63,181 nt of DNA from Ardenticatenaceae bacterium (GCA_020634395.1 JACKBU010000028.1:1-63181); one strand, 5' to 3'. Positions 35,213-43,968 are shown, counted from the stretch's first letter. A program made the numbers and translations. The notes: generated by a model not told the origin, from the sequence alone.

Positions 35213-38200
35213 ATGATATGGTCCTCTACTGCCATCGCTAAAGTCCGCATCCGACTTTACGCCTTCATATTTATCCTGCTCACCACCTTCCACTTCGTCC
35301 TGGCTCCGGACGCCTGGCAAGGCAGCCTCGATCGCCACACGATCATGGAGTTTACGGCCGCCATCATGGCCCTTTTTGTGGGCGCGCTGGCTCTGGTGCG
35401 CTACTACACCCGCCGGGATCACGTGTTTCTGTTCATCGGTGCGGGCTTTGTGGGCGCGGGCTTGTTGGATGGGTTTCATGCGTTTGCCGTCAACCCCAAC
35501 ATCGGCCAAATCCTATCGGGCATCGCCATAACCCCGCAGTGGATCTGGAACGTCTCCCCCACGTTTCTCTCGATTTTAATCTTTGGCAGTTGGTTAACCT
35601 GGCGGCGCGAAGTAGAGACCGGCTGGTACGGCCGTATGACCGGACGCCGCCTCTTCCTGCTCGTCATGGGCCTGACCCTTCTCAACGTCCTGACATTTGT
35701 CCTGGTCGGCCAATCCGACGCCGCGGCAACGCTGCCGCTGGCGCGCATTGAGCTGTTCATCTCCACTACCTTCTTCTTGTGGGCGCTGGTCAACTACCTG
35801 GCAAAAGGCCACTGGCAGCACGACCCGTTTGAACACTGGCTGATTATCGCCCTGCTGTTCAGCTTTTCCGGCCAGATGCTTTTCATGTTTTTCTCTCAAC
35901 AGGCCTTCGACGCCTACTTTGAAACAGCACTGACCATCAAACTGACCAGCTACCTGTGTGTCTTGATCGGCCTGATGGGCAGCATCGTCGTCATCTTTCA
36001 GCAAGCGGCGCGCAGCGCAGCAGAGCTGCAGTTGGCCAACCACTCGTTGCAGCAAGAAATCGCGGAACGCCAGCGTGCCGAAAACGCGGAACACGAACAG
36101 CGCCAGTTGGCCGAGGCCCTGCGCGAAGCAGGCGCAGCGCTCAGTGCCACGCTGGATTTTGACCAGTTGTTGGAGTGTTTGCTGGATCAGATTGCCCGAG
36201 TCGTGCCCTACGACACCGCGAACGTGATGCTGCTGGCCGGTTCTACAGTGGAGATTGTGTGCACGCGCGGATACGGCCGTTCCCAGAAACCGGCCCTCAC
36301 CCGCTTCAACCTCGCCGACACGCCCAGCCTGGCTGAAATGAACCGCACCGGCCACCCCCTGGTCATCCCCGACGTTTTCGACGATCCCATCTGGATCCAT
36401 CCCGAGGCTTCACCCCACGTGCGCTCCTGGGCCGGCATTCCCATCACCGTGCAACAAGAAGTTGTCGCTTTCCTGGGACTTAACTACAGCCAGCCCAACT
36501 TCTACAAGCCTGCCCATGCCGCCCACCTGGCCGCTTTTGCCGGGCAGGCAGCCATCGCCATCCAAAATGCTCGCCTGTATAAAGCCCTACAGCAGCGGGT
36601 AACCGAACTGACCACGCTGAACCAGATCAGTCACGCGGTCACCTCTTCGCTAGACTTGCAGACCACCCTAACGATCGTGACCGCACAGGCAACCCGTTTG
36701 CTGGATGTCGCGGCCACTTCCGTCGTCCTGGTAGACAAAACACAGCAGGACTTGTGGTTTGCGGCTGCTTTTGGCGAGGCCGCCGACTTCGTGCGCGGCA
36801 AACGGCTGGGTCTGGGTCAAGGAATTGTCGGCTGGGTGGCCGAACACGGCCTTCCACTGCTCATTCCCGACGCCAAAGCCGATCAGCGCCACTTCCCCGG
36901 CTTTGACGAGGCCAGCAACTTCTTCGCGCGCACGCTGTTGTGCGTGCCCCTCAAAGTGAAAAACCAGACCATTGGGGCCATTGAAGCCATCAACAAGACC
37001 GACGGCCCATTCGACGAGACCGATGAGCAGCTGCTGACACTCCTGGCCGGCCCGGCGGCGGCGGCCATTGAAAACGCCCAGTTGTATGAACAGGCGCGCC
37101 GCGAAATTGAGGAGCGGCAGCGCGCCGAAGCGGAACTGGAAGCCGAGCGCGCTCTCCTGACACAGCGCGTTGCCGCCCGCACGGCCGAGTTAAGTACGGC
37201 CAACGCCGAGCTGGCCCGCGCCAACCGCCTTAAGGATGAATTTTTAGCGGCCATGAGCCATGAGCTGCGGACACCACTCAACGCCGTGCTGGGCATTGCC
37301 GAGGCGCTCCAGGAAGGCGTCTATGGTGACCTTAACGCCAATCAGCACCGATCCCTGCGCCACGTTGAGGAGAGCGGACGCCACCTGTTAACGTTGATCA
37401 ACGACATTCTGGATTTATCAAAAATCGAGGCTGGCAAACTGGTGTTAGAGCCGACGCCTGTTTCGGTGCAGGCCGTGTGCCAGGCCAGTTTGCGTTTTAT
37501 CCACCAGGAGGCGCTGAAGAAAGAACTGCGCGTCGAAACCGACATTGCACCAAACGTGCGGCTGATTTGGGCCGACGAGCGGCGCATTAAACAAATTCTG
37601 GTGAATTTGTTGAGCAACGCCGTCAAGTTTACGCCGGCCGGCCGGCGGATTGGGCTGCAAGTGGAGGGCGATGTGGCGCACAAGACTGCCCGGTTTACAG
37701 TGTGGGACGAAGGGATTGGCATCTCCACGAAAGACAAACAAAAGTTATTCCGCCCGTTTGTGCAGTTGGACAGCCGCCTGTCGCGGGAATACAACGGCAC
37801 CGGACTGGGGCTGTCGCTGGTTTACCGGATGGCCCAGCTTCATGGCGGCCAGGTGGAACTGAGCAGTGAACGAGGACAGGGCAGCCGGTTTGTGGTTTCG
37901 CTGCCCTGGAATCCGGAGAACGAAGTGGGGTCGCATTCCAGGCCTAAACGCGCAAACCAGGGCACCACCTTGGCGACGGGTGGCAAAACCATCTTGCTGG
38001 CCGAAGACGACCAGATTTTTATAGAGACATTGATCGATTACCTGTCGGCCAAAGGTTACACGGTGCGGGTAGCCCATAACGGCCGTGAAGCCTTATCCCT
38101 GGCCCGAAGCTATCCACCCGACCTGGTATTGATGGATGTGCAGATGCCGGAGATCGATGGCTTGCAGGCCATTGAGCAACTGCGCGCGATGGAGGAAACG

Positions 38201-38365
38201 GCCGTTATCCCCATCGTCGCCCTGACTGCGCTGGCAATGCCCGGTGACGAAGAACGCTGCCTGTCTGCCGGCGCCACTGCTTACCTCAGCAAGCCGCTTA
38301 ATTTGCAGCAGTTGGTTGACGTGATCGAACAGGTCACCCGCCCTGCCGCCCCCGCGGTGACCTGA
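35213..38365 (+). CDS. Membrane hybrid histidine kinase (MASE-like, GAF, GAF, HisKA, HATPase, REC)
   Basis: About 1050 residues from ATG 35213. Seven or eight membrane helices (about 10-265) form an integral-membrane sensor resembling MASE domains. Then come coiled coil (about 268-320), GAF (about 300-455), GAF (about 470-640), coiled coil, HisKA with His near 683 in AAMSHELRTPL, HATPase ending in GTGLGLSLVYRMAQLHGG, and a C-terminal receiver with phospho-acceptor Asp near 975 in LVLMDVQMPEIDG. The attached receiver predicts a multistep phosphorelay, which needs an Hpt protein; one is encoded at 43131. The next gene starts two bases after the stop, so the kinase appears to be the first gene of the run leading into the archaellum cluster. 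Confidence 0.92.
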   Translation: MIWSSTAIAKVRIRLYAFIFILLTTFHFVLAPDAWQGSLDRHTIMEFTAAIMALFVGALALVRYYTRRDHVFLFIGAGFVGAGLLDGFHAFAVNPNIGQILSGIAITPQWIWNVSPTFLSILIFGSWLTWRREVETGWYGRMTGRRLFLLVMGLTLLNVLTFVLVGQSDAAATLPLARIELFISTTFFLWALVNYLAKGHWQHDPFEHWLIIALLFSFSGQMLFMFFSQQAFDAYFETALTIKLTSYLCVLIGLMGSIVVIFQQAARSAAELQLANHSLQQEIAERQRAENAEHEQRQLAEALREAGAALSATLDFDQLLECLLDQIARVVPYDTANVMLLAGSTVEIVCTRGYGRSQKPALTRFNLADTPSLAEMNRTGHPLVIPDVFDDPIWIHPEASPHVRSWAGIPITVQQEVVAFLGLNYSQPNFYKPAHAAHLAAFAGQAAIAIQNARLYKALQQRVTELTTLNQISHAVTSSLDLQTTLTIVTAQATRLLDVAATSVVLVDKTQQDLWFAAAFGEAADFVRGKRLGLGQGIVGWVAEHGLPLLIPDAKADQRHFPGFDEASNFFARTLLCVPLKVKNQTIGAIEAINKTDGPFDETDEQLLTLLAGPAAAAIENAQLYEQARREIEERQRAEAELEAERALLTQRVAARTAELSTANAELARANRLKDEFLAAMSHELRTPLNAVLGIAEALQEGVYGDLNANQHRSLRHVEESGRHLLTLINDILDLSKIEAGKLVLEPTPVSVQAVCQASLRFIHQEALKKELRVETDIAPNVRLIWADERRIKQILVNLLSNAVKFTPAGRRIGLQVEGDVAHKTARFTVWDEGIGISTKDKQKLFRPFVQLDSRLSREYNGTGLGLSLVYRMAQLHGGQVELSSERGQGSRFVVSLPWNPENEVGSHSRPKRANQGTTLATGGKTILLAEDDQIFIETLIDYLSAKGYTVRVAHNGREALSLARSYPPDLVLMDVQMPEIDGLQAIEQLRAMEETAVIPIVALTALAMPGDEERCLSAGATAYLSKPLNLQQLVDVIEQVTRPAAPAVT

Positions 38366-38366
38366 C

Positions 38367-39452
38367 ATGATGGCTATGGAACAGATGAAGAGACAGCCAG
38401 TTGTGTTGATTGTGGACGATGATCCCACGGCCCAGCAGACGACAGAAATGCTGCTGCTGCAGCAGGGTTACGCGCTGCACTTTGCCGCCAGCGGGCCGGA
38501 AGCGCTGTCCCGTGTGGCGCCAATCAACCCGGACGTGATTTTGCTGGACGTGATGATGCCGGGAATGGATGGTTTTGCGGTGTGCCGAGAATTGAAGACG
38601 GCCGTCGCCACCCAACACATTCCCGTCGTTCTGGTGACGGCGCTGGACAGCAAGGCCGATCTGGCGCGCGGCCTGGAAGCCGGCGCCGACGACTTCATCC
38701 ACAAGCCGGTGAACGGGCTGGAACTGCGCGCCCGGGTGCGCTCCATGCTGCGCATCAAACAGCGCCACGACGACTTGCAGACCACCATGCAGCTGCGGCA
38801 GGACCTGGCCAACATGATTATCCACGATATCCGCAGCCCGCTGACCACCATCACCATGTACTGCGACTTGCTGCAGCAGACCACCACGCCAGAAGGCCAG
38901 GAGGCGCTGCAAACCATTACCGGCCAGGTAAACCGGCTCAACTCGTATCTTACCGACATGTTGATGATGGCCAAGATGGAAAATGGCAGCCTGGTGCTGC
39001 TGCGCACGGCCGTTGACCTGAGCGACCTGGTACAGACGGTATGCGAGACGTATGGCCCCCTGGCCGCGCAAAAGTCCGTTTCGCTGGAACTGGAACTGCC
39101 GCTGCTCCCACTGGCGGCCGACCTGGACGCCAACCTGTGGCAGCGGGTATTGGACAATCTGCTGTCTAATGCGCTGAAGTTCTCGCCGGTGGGCGGACGC
39201 ATTGGGCTGCGTTTGCAGCCGTGGGCCAACGGCCGTTTCCACCTGCAAGTACGCGACGAAGGACCGGGTATTGCCCCAGAACACCGCGAAACCATTTTTG
39301 ATAAATTCGAGATTGTCCGCGCGGGTCGGCGCGATGTGAAGCAGGTGGGCCTGGGCCTGGCCTTTTGCCGCTTGGTGGTAGAAGCGCATAACGGCCGTAT
39401 CTACACCTCCGCCAACGAACCCCACGGCGCTATCTTCACGGTAGAAGTGTAA
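38367..39452 (+). CDS. Receiver-histidine kinase protein (REC-HisKA-HATPase)
   Basis: 361 residues. The N-terminal receiver (VVLIVDDDPT, phospho-acceptor in VILLDVMMPGMDG, Lys in DDFIHKPV) is followed by a HisKA domain with His in NMIIHDIRSPLTTI and a HATPase domain (NLLSNALKFS, DEGPGI, GLGLAFCRLV). It has no membrane part. The order is inverted relative to classical hybrid kinases, so its kinase output may be controlled by phosphorylation of its own receiver. It follows the hybrid kinase gene after one base and precedes the OmpR-type regulator, as part of the same transcription unit. Confidence 0.93.
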   Translation: MMAMEQMKRQPVVLIVDDDPTAQQTTEMLLLQQGYALHFAASGPEALSRVAPINPDVILLDVMMPGMDGFAVCRELKTAVATQHIPVVLVTALDSKADLARGLEAGADDFIHKPVNGLELRARVRSMLRIKQRHDDLQTTMQLRQDLANMIIHDIRSPLTTITMYCDLLQQTTTPEGQEALQTITGQVNRLNSYLTDMLMMAKMENGSLVLLRTAVDLSDLVQTVCETYGPLAAQKSVSLELELPLLPLAADLDANLWQRVLDNLLSNALKFSPVGGRIGLRLQPWANGRFHLQVRDEGPGIAPEHRETIFDKFEIVRAGRRDVKQVGLGLAFCRLVVEAHNGRIYTSANEPHGAIFTVEV

Positions 39453-39488
39453 TGAAAGTAATGCGTATCTCTTTGCAAGGAGCTTTTG

Positions 39489-40208
39489 ATGACAACCCCG
39501 CGCATTTTGCTGGTAGATGATGATACCGAACTGGTTCGCAGCCTGCGCCTGGTCTTAACCCAGCAGGGTTACGAGGTGCTGACGGCCAGCAATGGCCTGG
39601 AAGGGCTGCAAACAGCCCACCAGATGCAGCCAGACCTCATCGTATTGGATGTGAACATGCCCTGGATGGACGGCCTGGAAATGTGCCGCCGGCTGCGCCT
39701 GAACGCCGAGCCGAGTCTGCGCTACGTCCCCATCCTCTTCCTCACTTCGCAAGACAGCGTCGACGACCACGTTACCGGCCTGGATGCTGGCGCAGACGAT
39801 TACCTGGACAAGCCGTTTCAGTCGAAGGAGCTGACGGCGCGGGTGCGGGCTTTGCTGCGCCGCCGGGAGGCCGCCCGGCAGCCGCCGGCCACAGAGACGC
39901 AGGAATTAACCGTGGGGCCGCTGACGCTGCATTTGCAGGCATGCTGGGTACGCCGCGCCGCCGGTGACGCCGTGCAGCTTACCCCGGCCGAGTTCGAGCT
40001 GTTGTATCACCTGATGACACATCCGAAACGGCCGTTTTCCAGCCAGGACCTGCTGGAAGAAGTATGGAACTACCCACCCGGTACGGCTGATCCCAGCCTG
40101 GTGCGCTGGCACATCAAAAATTTACGCCTGAAGATAGAACAAGACGCCAGCCAGCCAGCCCTCATCCGCACGGTCTCCCGCCTGGGCTACATGCTGGTGC
40201 CCGAGTGA
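39489..40208 (+). CDS. OmpR-family DNA-binding response regulator
   Basis: 239 residues from ATG 39489 (AAGGAGC upstream). Receiver domain with ILLVDDDTE, acceptor Asp in LIVLDVNMPWMDG, Thr/Ser region LFLTSQDS and Lys in DDYLDKPF. The C-terminal winged helix (about 135-236) has LTPAEFELLYHLM and the recognition-helix region DPSLVRWHIKNLRLKI. It is the only DNA-binding regulator near the archaellum genes and sits directly in front of archaellin. Tandem 11-base direct repeats between the two genes (40247-40277) are a plausible binding site. Confidence 0.93.
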   Translation: MTTPRILLVDDDTELVRSLRLVLTQQGYEVLTASNGLEGLQTAHQMQPDLIVLDVNMPWMDGLEMCRRLRLNAEPSLRYVPILFLTSQDSVDDHVTGLDAGADDYLDKPFQSKELTARVRALLRRREAARQPPATETQELTVGPLTLHLQACWVRRAAGDAVQLTPAEFELLYHLMTHPKRPFSSQDLLEEVWNYPPGTADPSLVRWHIKNLRLKIEQDASQPALIRTVSRLGYMLVPE

Positions 40209-40246
40209 GAGAAGGTCAACAGACCGGAGAAGCTAAAGAAGCCGGC

Positions 40247-40277
40247 CCTCACGCAACCCTCACGCAACCCTCGCGAC
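40247..40277. promoter_or_regulatory. Tandem 11-bp direct repeats upstream of archaellin
   Basis: CCTCACGCAAC occurs at 40247-40257 and again at 40258-40268, followed by a partial third copy CCTCGCGAC at 40269-40277. OmpR/PhoB-type winged-helix regulators bind direct repeats with an 11-base period. The site lies between such a regulator gene and the archaellin gene, about 130 bases before the archaellin ATG. Confidence 0.5.
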
Positions 40278-40403
40278 AGGCCCACGCTCCGCAAGAGCAG
40301 TTCGTTGTACAGTTAGCACATCGGACAAATACGGTGCAATGCTCAAACAAAATTCAATCCGCGGCGCATCGAAAAAATCAATATCTTGCACAAGGAGCAA
40401 AAG

Positions 40404-40991
40404 ATGAACAACAACAATTTTTGGAAAAAACTGGATCGGGATGAGAGTGGTATCACCGCTCTAGAAACAGCCATCATCCTGATCGCCTTTATCGTGGTAG
40501 CCTCTGTATTCGCCTTCACCATTCTGTCGGCCGGTACATTCTCCACCGAACGTGGTAAAGAAGCCGTCTACTCCGGTTTGGGAGAAGTGCAGTCTTCGAT
40601 GGAAGTGAAAGGTTCCCTTATCGCCACGGCCGGCGTCACCGGCACCACAACGGCGGAGATGGACACGTTGGTCTTCACCCTGGGCAACGTGGTAGGCGGC
40701 GAACCCTTGGACCTGAACACGACCGAACCGGTGATGGTGGTCAATTACGTAGATGCCTCGCAGTTTGAGAATGACCTGAGCTGGACTACAGAGTGGATCG
40801 TTTCCAACGACGGCGACGAGCTGCTGGACAAAGGCGAACTGGTCGAGATCACGGTCGACCTGAGCGGACTGACCACACCGCTGGGCATCAATACGCAGTT
40901 CTCCCTGGAAATGAAACCGCCCAAGGGCGCGGCGCTCAGCATCCAACGCACCACCCCGGCTTACTTCGACACCGTGATGGACCTGCGGTAA
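40404..40991 (+). CDS. arlB: Archaellin (archaeal-type flagellin) ArlB
   Basis: 195 residues from ATG 40404, with AAGGAG upstream; a TTG at 40386 lies before the ribosome site and is less likely. A class III signal peptide is clear: a charged N-terminus (KKLDRDESG), then a long hydrophobic helix (ITALETAIILIAF onward). The predicted prepilin-peptidase cut after Gly16 leaves Ile+1 and Glu+5. The FTILSAG end of the helix and following FSTERGKEAVY match archaellins of the Methanosarcina type. The C-terminal domain (about 50-195) is beta-rich and acidic, as in archaellin outer domains. It should form the filament. Only one archaellin gene is present. Confidence 0.9.
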   Translation: MNNNNFWKKLDRDESGITALETAIILIAFIVVASVFAFTILSAGTFSTERGKEAVYSGLGEVQSSMEVKGSLIATAGVTGTTTAEMDTLVFTLGNVVGGEPLDLNTTEPVMVVNYVDASQFENDLSWTTEWIVSNDGDELLDKGELVEITVDLSGLTTPLGINTQFSLEMKPPKGAALSIQRTTPAYFDTVMDLR

Positions 40992-41012
40992 TCGATACCC
41001 GCCACCAGCGAA

Positions 41013-41046
41013 CAGTTCAGCCGGGCTTGTTAGTCCGGCTGAACTG
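41013..41046 (+). other. Strong stem-loop after archaellin
   Basis: CAGTTCAGCCGG (41013-41024) and CCGGCTGAACTG (41035-41046) form a perfect 12-bp stem with a 10-base loop and no T-tract. It lies between arlB and the next gene. It could stabilise the arlB message or pause transcription, so that filament subunit is made in excess over motor proteins. Confidence 0.6.
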
Positions 41047-41069
41047 GCGTCAGCTAAAGGAGCAGTCTG

Positions 41070-41615
41070 ATGGACATGGAACAAAGAGTGAAAACTCTGG
41101 AACAGGAAATGAAGATTTTGAAGAATCAGGTGCAAAAAACATTGCTGGACATTCAAGAACAAATCCTCATCCATTACCATCCGGCGCTCCGGGCAGAAGA
41201 TGAAACCTTTACAGAAAGCAGCGGGGCCGGCCGGGAAACCGCCCGCTCCACCAACGGCCGTCACGCCGTTGAGGCAGATACAACACCGGAACCTGGCCTG
41301 AAGGTGCGCCAGGTTTCACTGGCAGATCTACGACAGCCGGCCCAGCCAGACACACGGCCGTTTTCCGCCACCTCCACCCCGCCGGACAGCGACCCGGCTT
41401 TTGCCGGCCTGGCAGATTGGGTAGGCGAAAGCGTCAGCAAAATTGGGGCGGAACGCACGCGCAAGCTGCTGGACCTGCGCGCCGCCAACGGCGGCATGCC
41501 CCCGGAACTGCACGACACGCTGCACGAGTTGATCACATTATGCGCAGGCGATGAAGGAACGGGCGCTGCAGAAACGGCCGTTCTCCTGCAACAGCTCAGC
41601 CGCCTGCTTAAGTAA
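41070..41615 (+). CDS. ArlC/D/E-like archaellum accessory protein
   Basis: 181 residues, AAAGGAG upstream. An N-terminal coiled coil (about 1-35) is followed by a disordered Pro/Thr/Ser segment (about 45-105). The C-terminal domain, about residues 108-160 (FAGLADWVGESVSKIGAER, then ELHDTLHELITL), resembles the FlaD/E (ArlD/E) domain with its W-x-x-x-x-V-x-x-I-G pattern. In archaea ArlC/D/E sit on the cytoplasmic motor ring and receive the CheY signal through CheF. Here one protein seems to take that place. Similarity is by pattern only, so other coiled-coil adaptors are possible. Confidence 0.6.
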   Translation: MDMEQRVKTLEQEMKILKNQVQKTLLDIQEQILIHYHPALRAEDETFTESSGAGRETARSTNGRHAVEADTTPEPGLKVRQVSLADLRQPAQPDTRPFSATSTPPDSDPAFAGLADWVGESVSKIGAERTRKLLDLRAANGGMPPELHDTLHELITLCAGDEGTGAAETAVLLQQLSRLLK

Positions 41616-41633
41616 GGACACCACAAGGTTCAG

Positions 41634-42143
41634 ATGGACAAAGCAATCATGACCACAATGCTCATCGTCATCAGCATGGTGATGGGTGTTCTACTCTTCA
41701 ACGCCGCTTACCCGGCCATCATCGAAAGCAACGATGCCATGACGAGCATGACCAGCCGCGCCGATGAGAAGCTTAAAAGCCAGATCACCATCATCCACAC
41801 CGTGGGCGAACTGGATGGCAGCGGCTGGTGGCAAGACAGCAACAACGACGGCGACTTTGATGTGTTTGCCTGGGTTAAAAATGTGGGCGAGACGCGTCTT
41901 ACGGCCGTTGAACAAACCGACGTGTTTTTTGGCCCGGAAGGAGCCTTTAACCGCGTTCCCTATCAGGCAGAAGCCAGCGGCTATCCGTATTGGACCTGGG
42001 AAGTAGAAAACGCCGGGCAGTGGACCCCAACAGCCACGTTAAGAATAACCATTCACTATGGCGTTCCTTTGGGAAACGGCCGTTACTTCCTGAAAGTCAT
42101 CACCCCCAACGGCGTAGACGCAGAATATTTCTTCAGCATGTAG
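41634..42143 (+). CDS. ArlG-like archaellum stator protein
   Basis: 169 residues. A single N-terminal membrane helix without a basic pre-sequence (MTTMLIVISMVMGVLLFNAA) is followed by an extracytoplasmic beta-sandwich. It carries the phrase AWVKNVGETRLTAVEQTDVFFG typical of FlaF/FlaG (ArlF/ArlG) proteins. In archaea ArlG forms a filament capped by ArlF, which binds the S-layer and gives the motor something to push against. Assignment as ArlG rather than ArlF is tentative. It is followed six bases later by the partner gene. Confidence 0.72.
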   Translation: MDKAIMTTMLIVISMVMGVLLFNAAYPAIIESNDAMTSMTSRADEKLKSQITIIHTVGELDGSGWWQDSNNDGDFDVFAWVKNVGETRLTAVEQTDVFFGPEGAFNRVPYQAEASGYPYWTWEVENAGQWTPTATLRITIHYGVPLGNGRYFLKVITPNGVDAEYFFSM

Positions 42144-42149
42144 GCAAGT

Positions 42150-42677
42150 ATGGAAACAATTCTCACCGCTTTTATCGTTCTGGCGCTCATCCTGTTCGCC
42201 ACCCTGACCATTTTTAGTGGCTACCTGAACGCGCAAGACACCTTGCGCGTCTCCTGGCAGGAGATGCAGACCCGCCTCAGCGACCAACTGCACACCGACC
42301 TTTCGCCGGTCGGGGCAGTGACCAAGAGTTCTGGCGCCGTCATTGAGCTAACGTTTCGCAACGATGGCGACACCCGCCTGACCGATTTTCAGGATTGGGA
42401 CGTCATCGTGGAATATTACACCCCTCCCGGTGATTTTGAGGTGGGTTGGTACAGCTTTCTGGATGGCGAACCGGCGGCCGGCGAATGGAGCGTGGTGGGC
42501 CTGTACCAGGACGCGGCAGCGGCCGAGAGCGAAGTGTTTGAACCGGGCATTCTGAACCCTGGCGAAGAAATGGTGGTGCGCATTCGCGTGCTGCCGCCGG
42601 TTGGCCCCAATGGCACCAACATGGCCCTCATTTCCGCCAATAACGGCGTCAGCGCCAGCATCCAGTTTGCCCGCTAG
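42150..42677 (+). CDS. ArlF-like archaellum stator protein
   Basis: 175 residues. An N-terminal membrane helix (ILTAFIVLALILFATLTIFSG) leads into a beta-rich extracytoplasmic domain with LTFRNDGDTRLTDFQDWDVIV and NPGEEMVVRIRV. This is the same fold type as the ArlF/ArlG family and the partner of the preceding gene. The two probably form the extracytoplasmic stator that anchors the rotor to the cell envelope or S-layer. The ArlF and ArlG labels could be exchanged. Confidence 0.72.
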   Translation: METILTAFIVLALILFATLTIFSGYLNAQDTLRVSWQEMQTRLSDQLHTDLSPVGAVTKSSGAVIELTFRNDGDTRLTDFQDWDVIVEYYTPPGDFEVGWYSFLDGEPAAGEWSVVGLYQDAAAAESEVFEPGILNPGEEMVVRIRVLPPVGPNGTNMALISANNGVSASIQFAR

Positions 42678-42687
42678 GAGATGTGTG

Positions 42688-43122
42688 ATGGTTCCGCAGC
42701 GCATTTTACTGGTTGATGATGATCCGATGCTGGTCCACCTGTTGGCCCGGACGCTGCAAAAGCATGGGTATGTGGTGGATACGGCCGTTGACGGCCAGGA
42801 TGGTCTGGAAAAAGCGCTCGCCCTGCACCCTGATTTGTTGGTGCTGGACGTGATGATGCCGCGCATGAACGGCTACGAAGTATGCCACCACCTGCGCTGC
42901 CACCCGGAAACGGCCGAGACACCCATCCTCATCATCACGTCTTTGGGGTCGGCCGGCGGCCCGGCCGGCAGCCCAGCCCCCACCCATACCGAAGCGATTC
43001 ACCATTACCGCCAGCGCGCGCTGGCCGCCGGGGCCAATGATTTCCTGGCGAAGCCGGTGCGCCCCCAGGCGCTTCTGGAACGCATCCAACAGGTGCGCCA
43101 AAACGCGCCCATAGCCCAATAG
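42688..43122 (+). CDS. Stand-alone receiver protein with extended alpha-4 region
   Basis: 144 residues from ATG 42688 (TAGGAG upstream). CheY-like receiver with acidic residues 10-12, acceptor Asp54 (LLVLDVMMP), Thr in IITS and Lys in NDFLAKPV. Between the Thr and the Lys there is an insert of roughly 18-20 residues compared with CheY (GGPAGSPAPTHTEAIHHYRQ region). The second stand-alone receiver at 43535 has a comparable insert. The alpha-4 face is where CheY binds targets, so these may have a specialised partner. It lies inside the archaellum operon and is likely a phosphorelay or switch element. Confidence 0.9.
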   Translation: MVPQRILLVDDDPMLVHLLARTLQKHGYVVDTAVDGQDGLEKALALHPDLLVLDVMMPRMNGYEVCHHLRCHPETAETPILIITSLGSAGGPAGSPAPTHTEAIHHYRQRALAAGANDFLAKPVRPQALLERIQQVRQNAPIAQ

Positions 43123-43130
43123 GAGATACC

Positions 43131-43538
43131 ATGTCCCCCTTTCCCACCCCAGTAGATGGCCGATATCCGGTAGATTTGCACTATGCCCACGACATCGTGG
43201 ATGGCGATCTGGAGCTGCTGCAAGAACTGGTCACCCTCTTTATATCCGATTATCCCCCGCAGCTAACGGCTTTGGAGCAGGCAGTGGCGGCCCGGAATGC
43301 GCCTGAGGTGCAGGCTAAAGCCCACCGCCTGAAGTGCAGTCTGGGCAATATCGGCGGCTGGCAGGCTTATAAACTGGCCTATGAAATTGAATTGATGGGC
43401 CTGAACGCCTCGCTGGGAGAGGCGCCCGCCTGCCTGAACCGCCTGACAGCGAATATTGAGGCGATTATGATCTTTTTGACACAGGCAGACTGGACGGCCG
43501 TAGCGCAGGATTGGCTGAAGGCTGATGTGGCGTCATGA
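43131..43538 (+). CDS. Histidine phosphotransfer (Hpt) protein
   Basis: 135 residues, AGGAG upstream. A four-helix Hpt domain with the phospho-accepting His65 in KAHRLKCSLGNIGG. The preceding helix DLELLQELVTLFISDYPPQL is typical of the family. It would shuttle phosphate between the receiver of the hybrid kinase and the small receivers. Its stop overlaps the start of the next receiver (ATGA), so it is coupled to it. It sits between two receivers within the archaellum cluster, which supports a dedicated phosphorelay. Confidence 0.9.
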   Translation: MSPFPTPVDGRYPVDLHYAHDIVDGDLELLQELVTLFISDYPPQLTALEQAVAARNAPEVQAKAHRLKCSLGNIGGWQAYKLAYEIELMGLNASLGEAPACLNRLTANIEAIMIFLTQADWTAVAQDWLKADVAS

Positions 43539-43966
43539 ACCGGCAGCACCGCATTCTGGCTATCGACGACGACCCGCTGACTTTGCGCATTGTCGAACGG
43601 GTGCTGCAAAAACATGGTTATGAGGTTTTTACGGCTTTGGATGGTCATGATGGTTTACAAAAGGCGCATGTGCTGAAGCCCGACCTGGTGATTTTGGACA
43701 TTATGATGCCGGGATTGGATGGTTTTCAGGTGTGCCGCCGGTTGAGAGAAGACCCGGAAACGGCCGTGATCACCGTTCTCATGCTGACGGCCCGTGGGGC
43801 CATCGACAAGCCCGCCAGCGACCCGGTCGATTTTGCCCAGCGGGTGCGCGACCAGCTTAAAGGCTACCGCGTCGGCGCCTCCGATTTCCTGACCAAGCCG
43901 GTGAAGGCGGCGGTGCTGGTGGAGCGGGTGCAGTCGTTGATCTGGAGTGGAGGTGTTAAGGATTAA
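43535..43966 (+). CDS. Stand-alone receiver protein (second)
   Basis: 143 residues overlapping the Hpt gene. The receiver is complete: acidic residues 11-13, acceptor Asp55 in LVILDIMMPG, Thr in MLTARG and Lys in SDFLTKPV. As in the first receiver there is an insert between the Thr and Lys (about KPASDPVDFAQRVRDQLKGY). The next gene, the receiver-ArlH fusion, starts two bases after its stop. It is probably the direct phosphate acceptor from the Hpt protein. Confidence 0.9.
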   Translation: MNRQHRILAIDDDPLTLRIVERVLQKHGYEVFTALDGHDGLQKAHVLKPDLVILDIMMPGLDGFQVCRRLREDPETAVITVLMLTARGAIDKPASDPVDFAQRVRDQLKGYRVGASDFLTKPVKAAVLVERVQSLIWSGGVKD

Positions 43967-43968
43967 CC

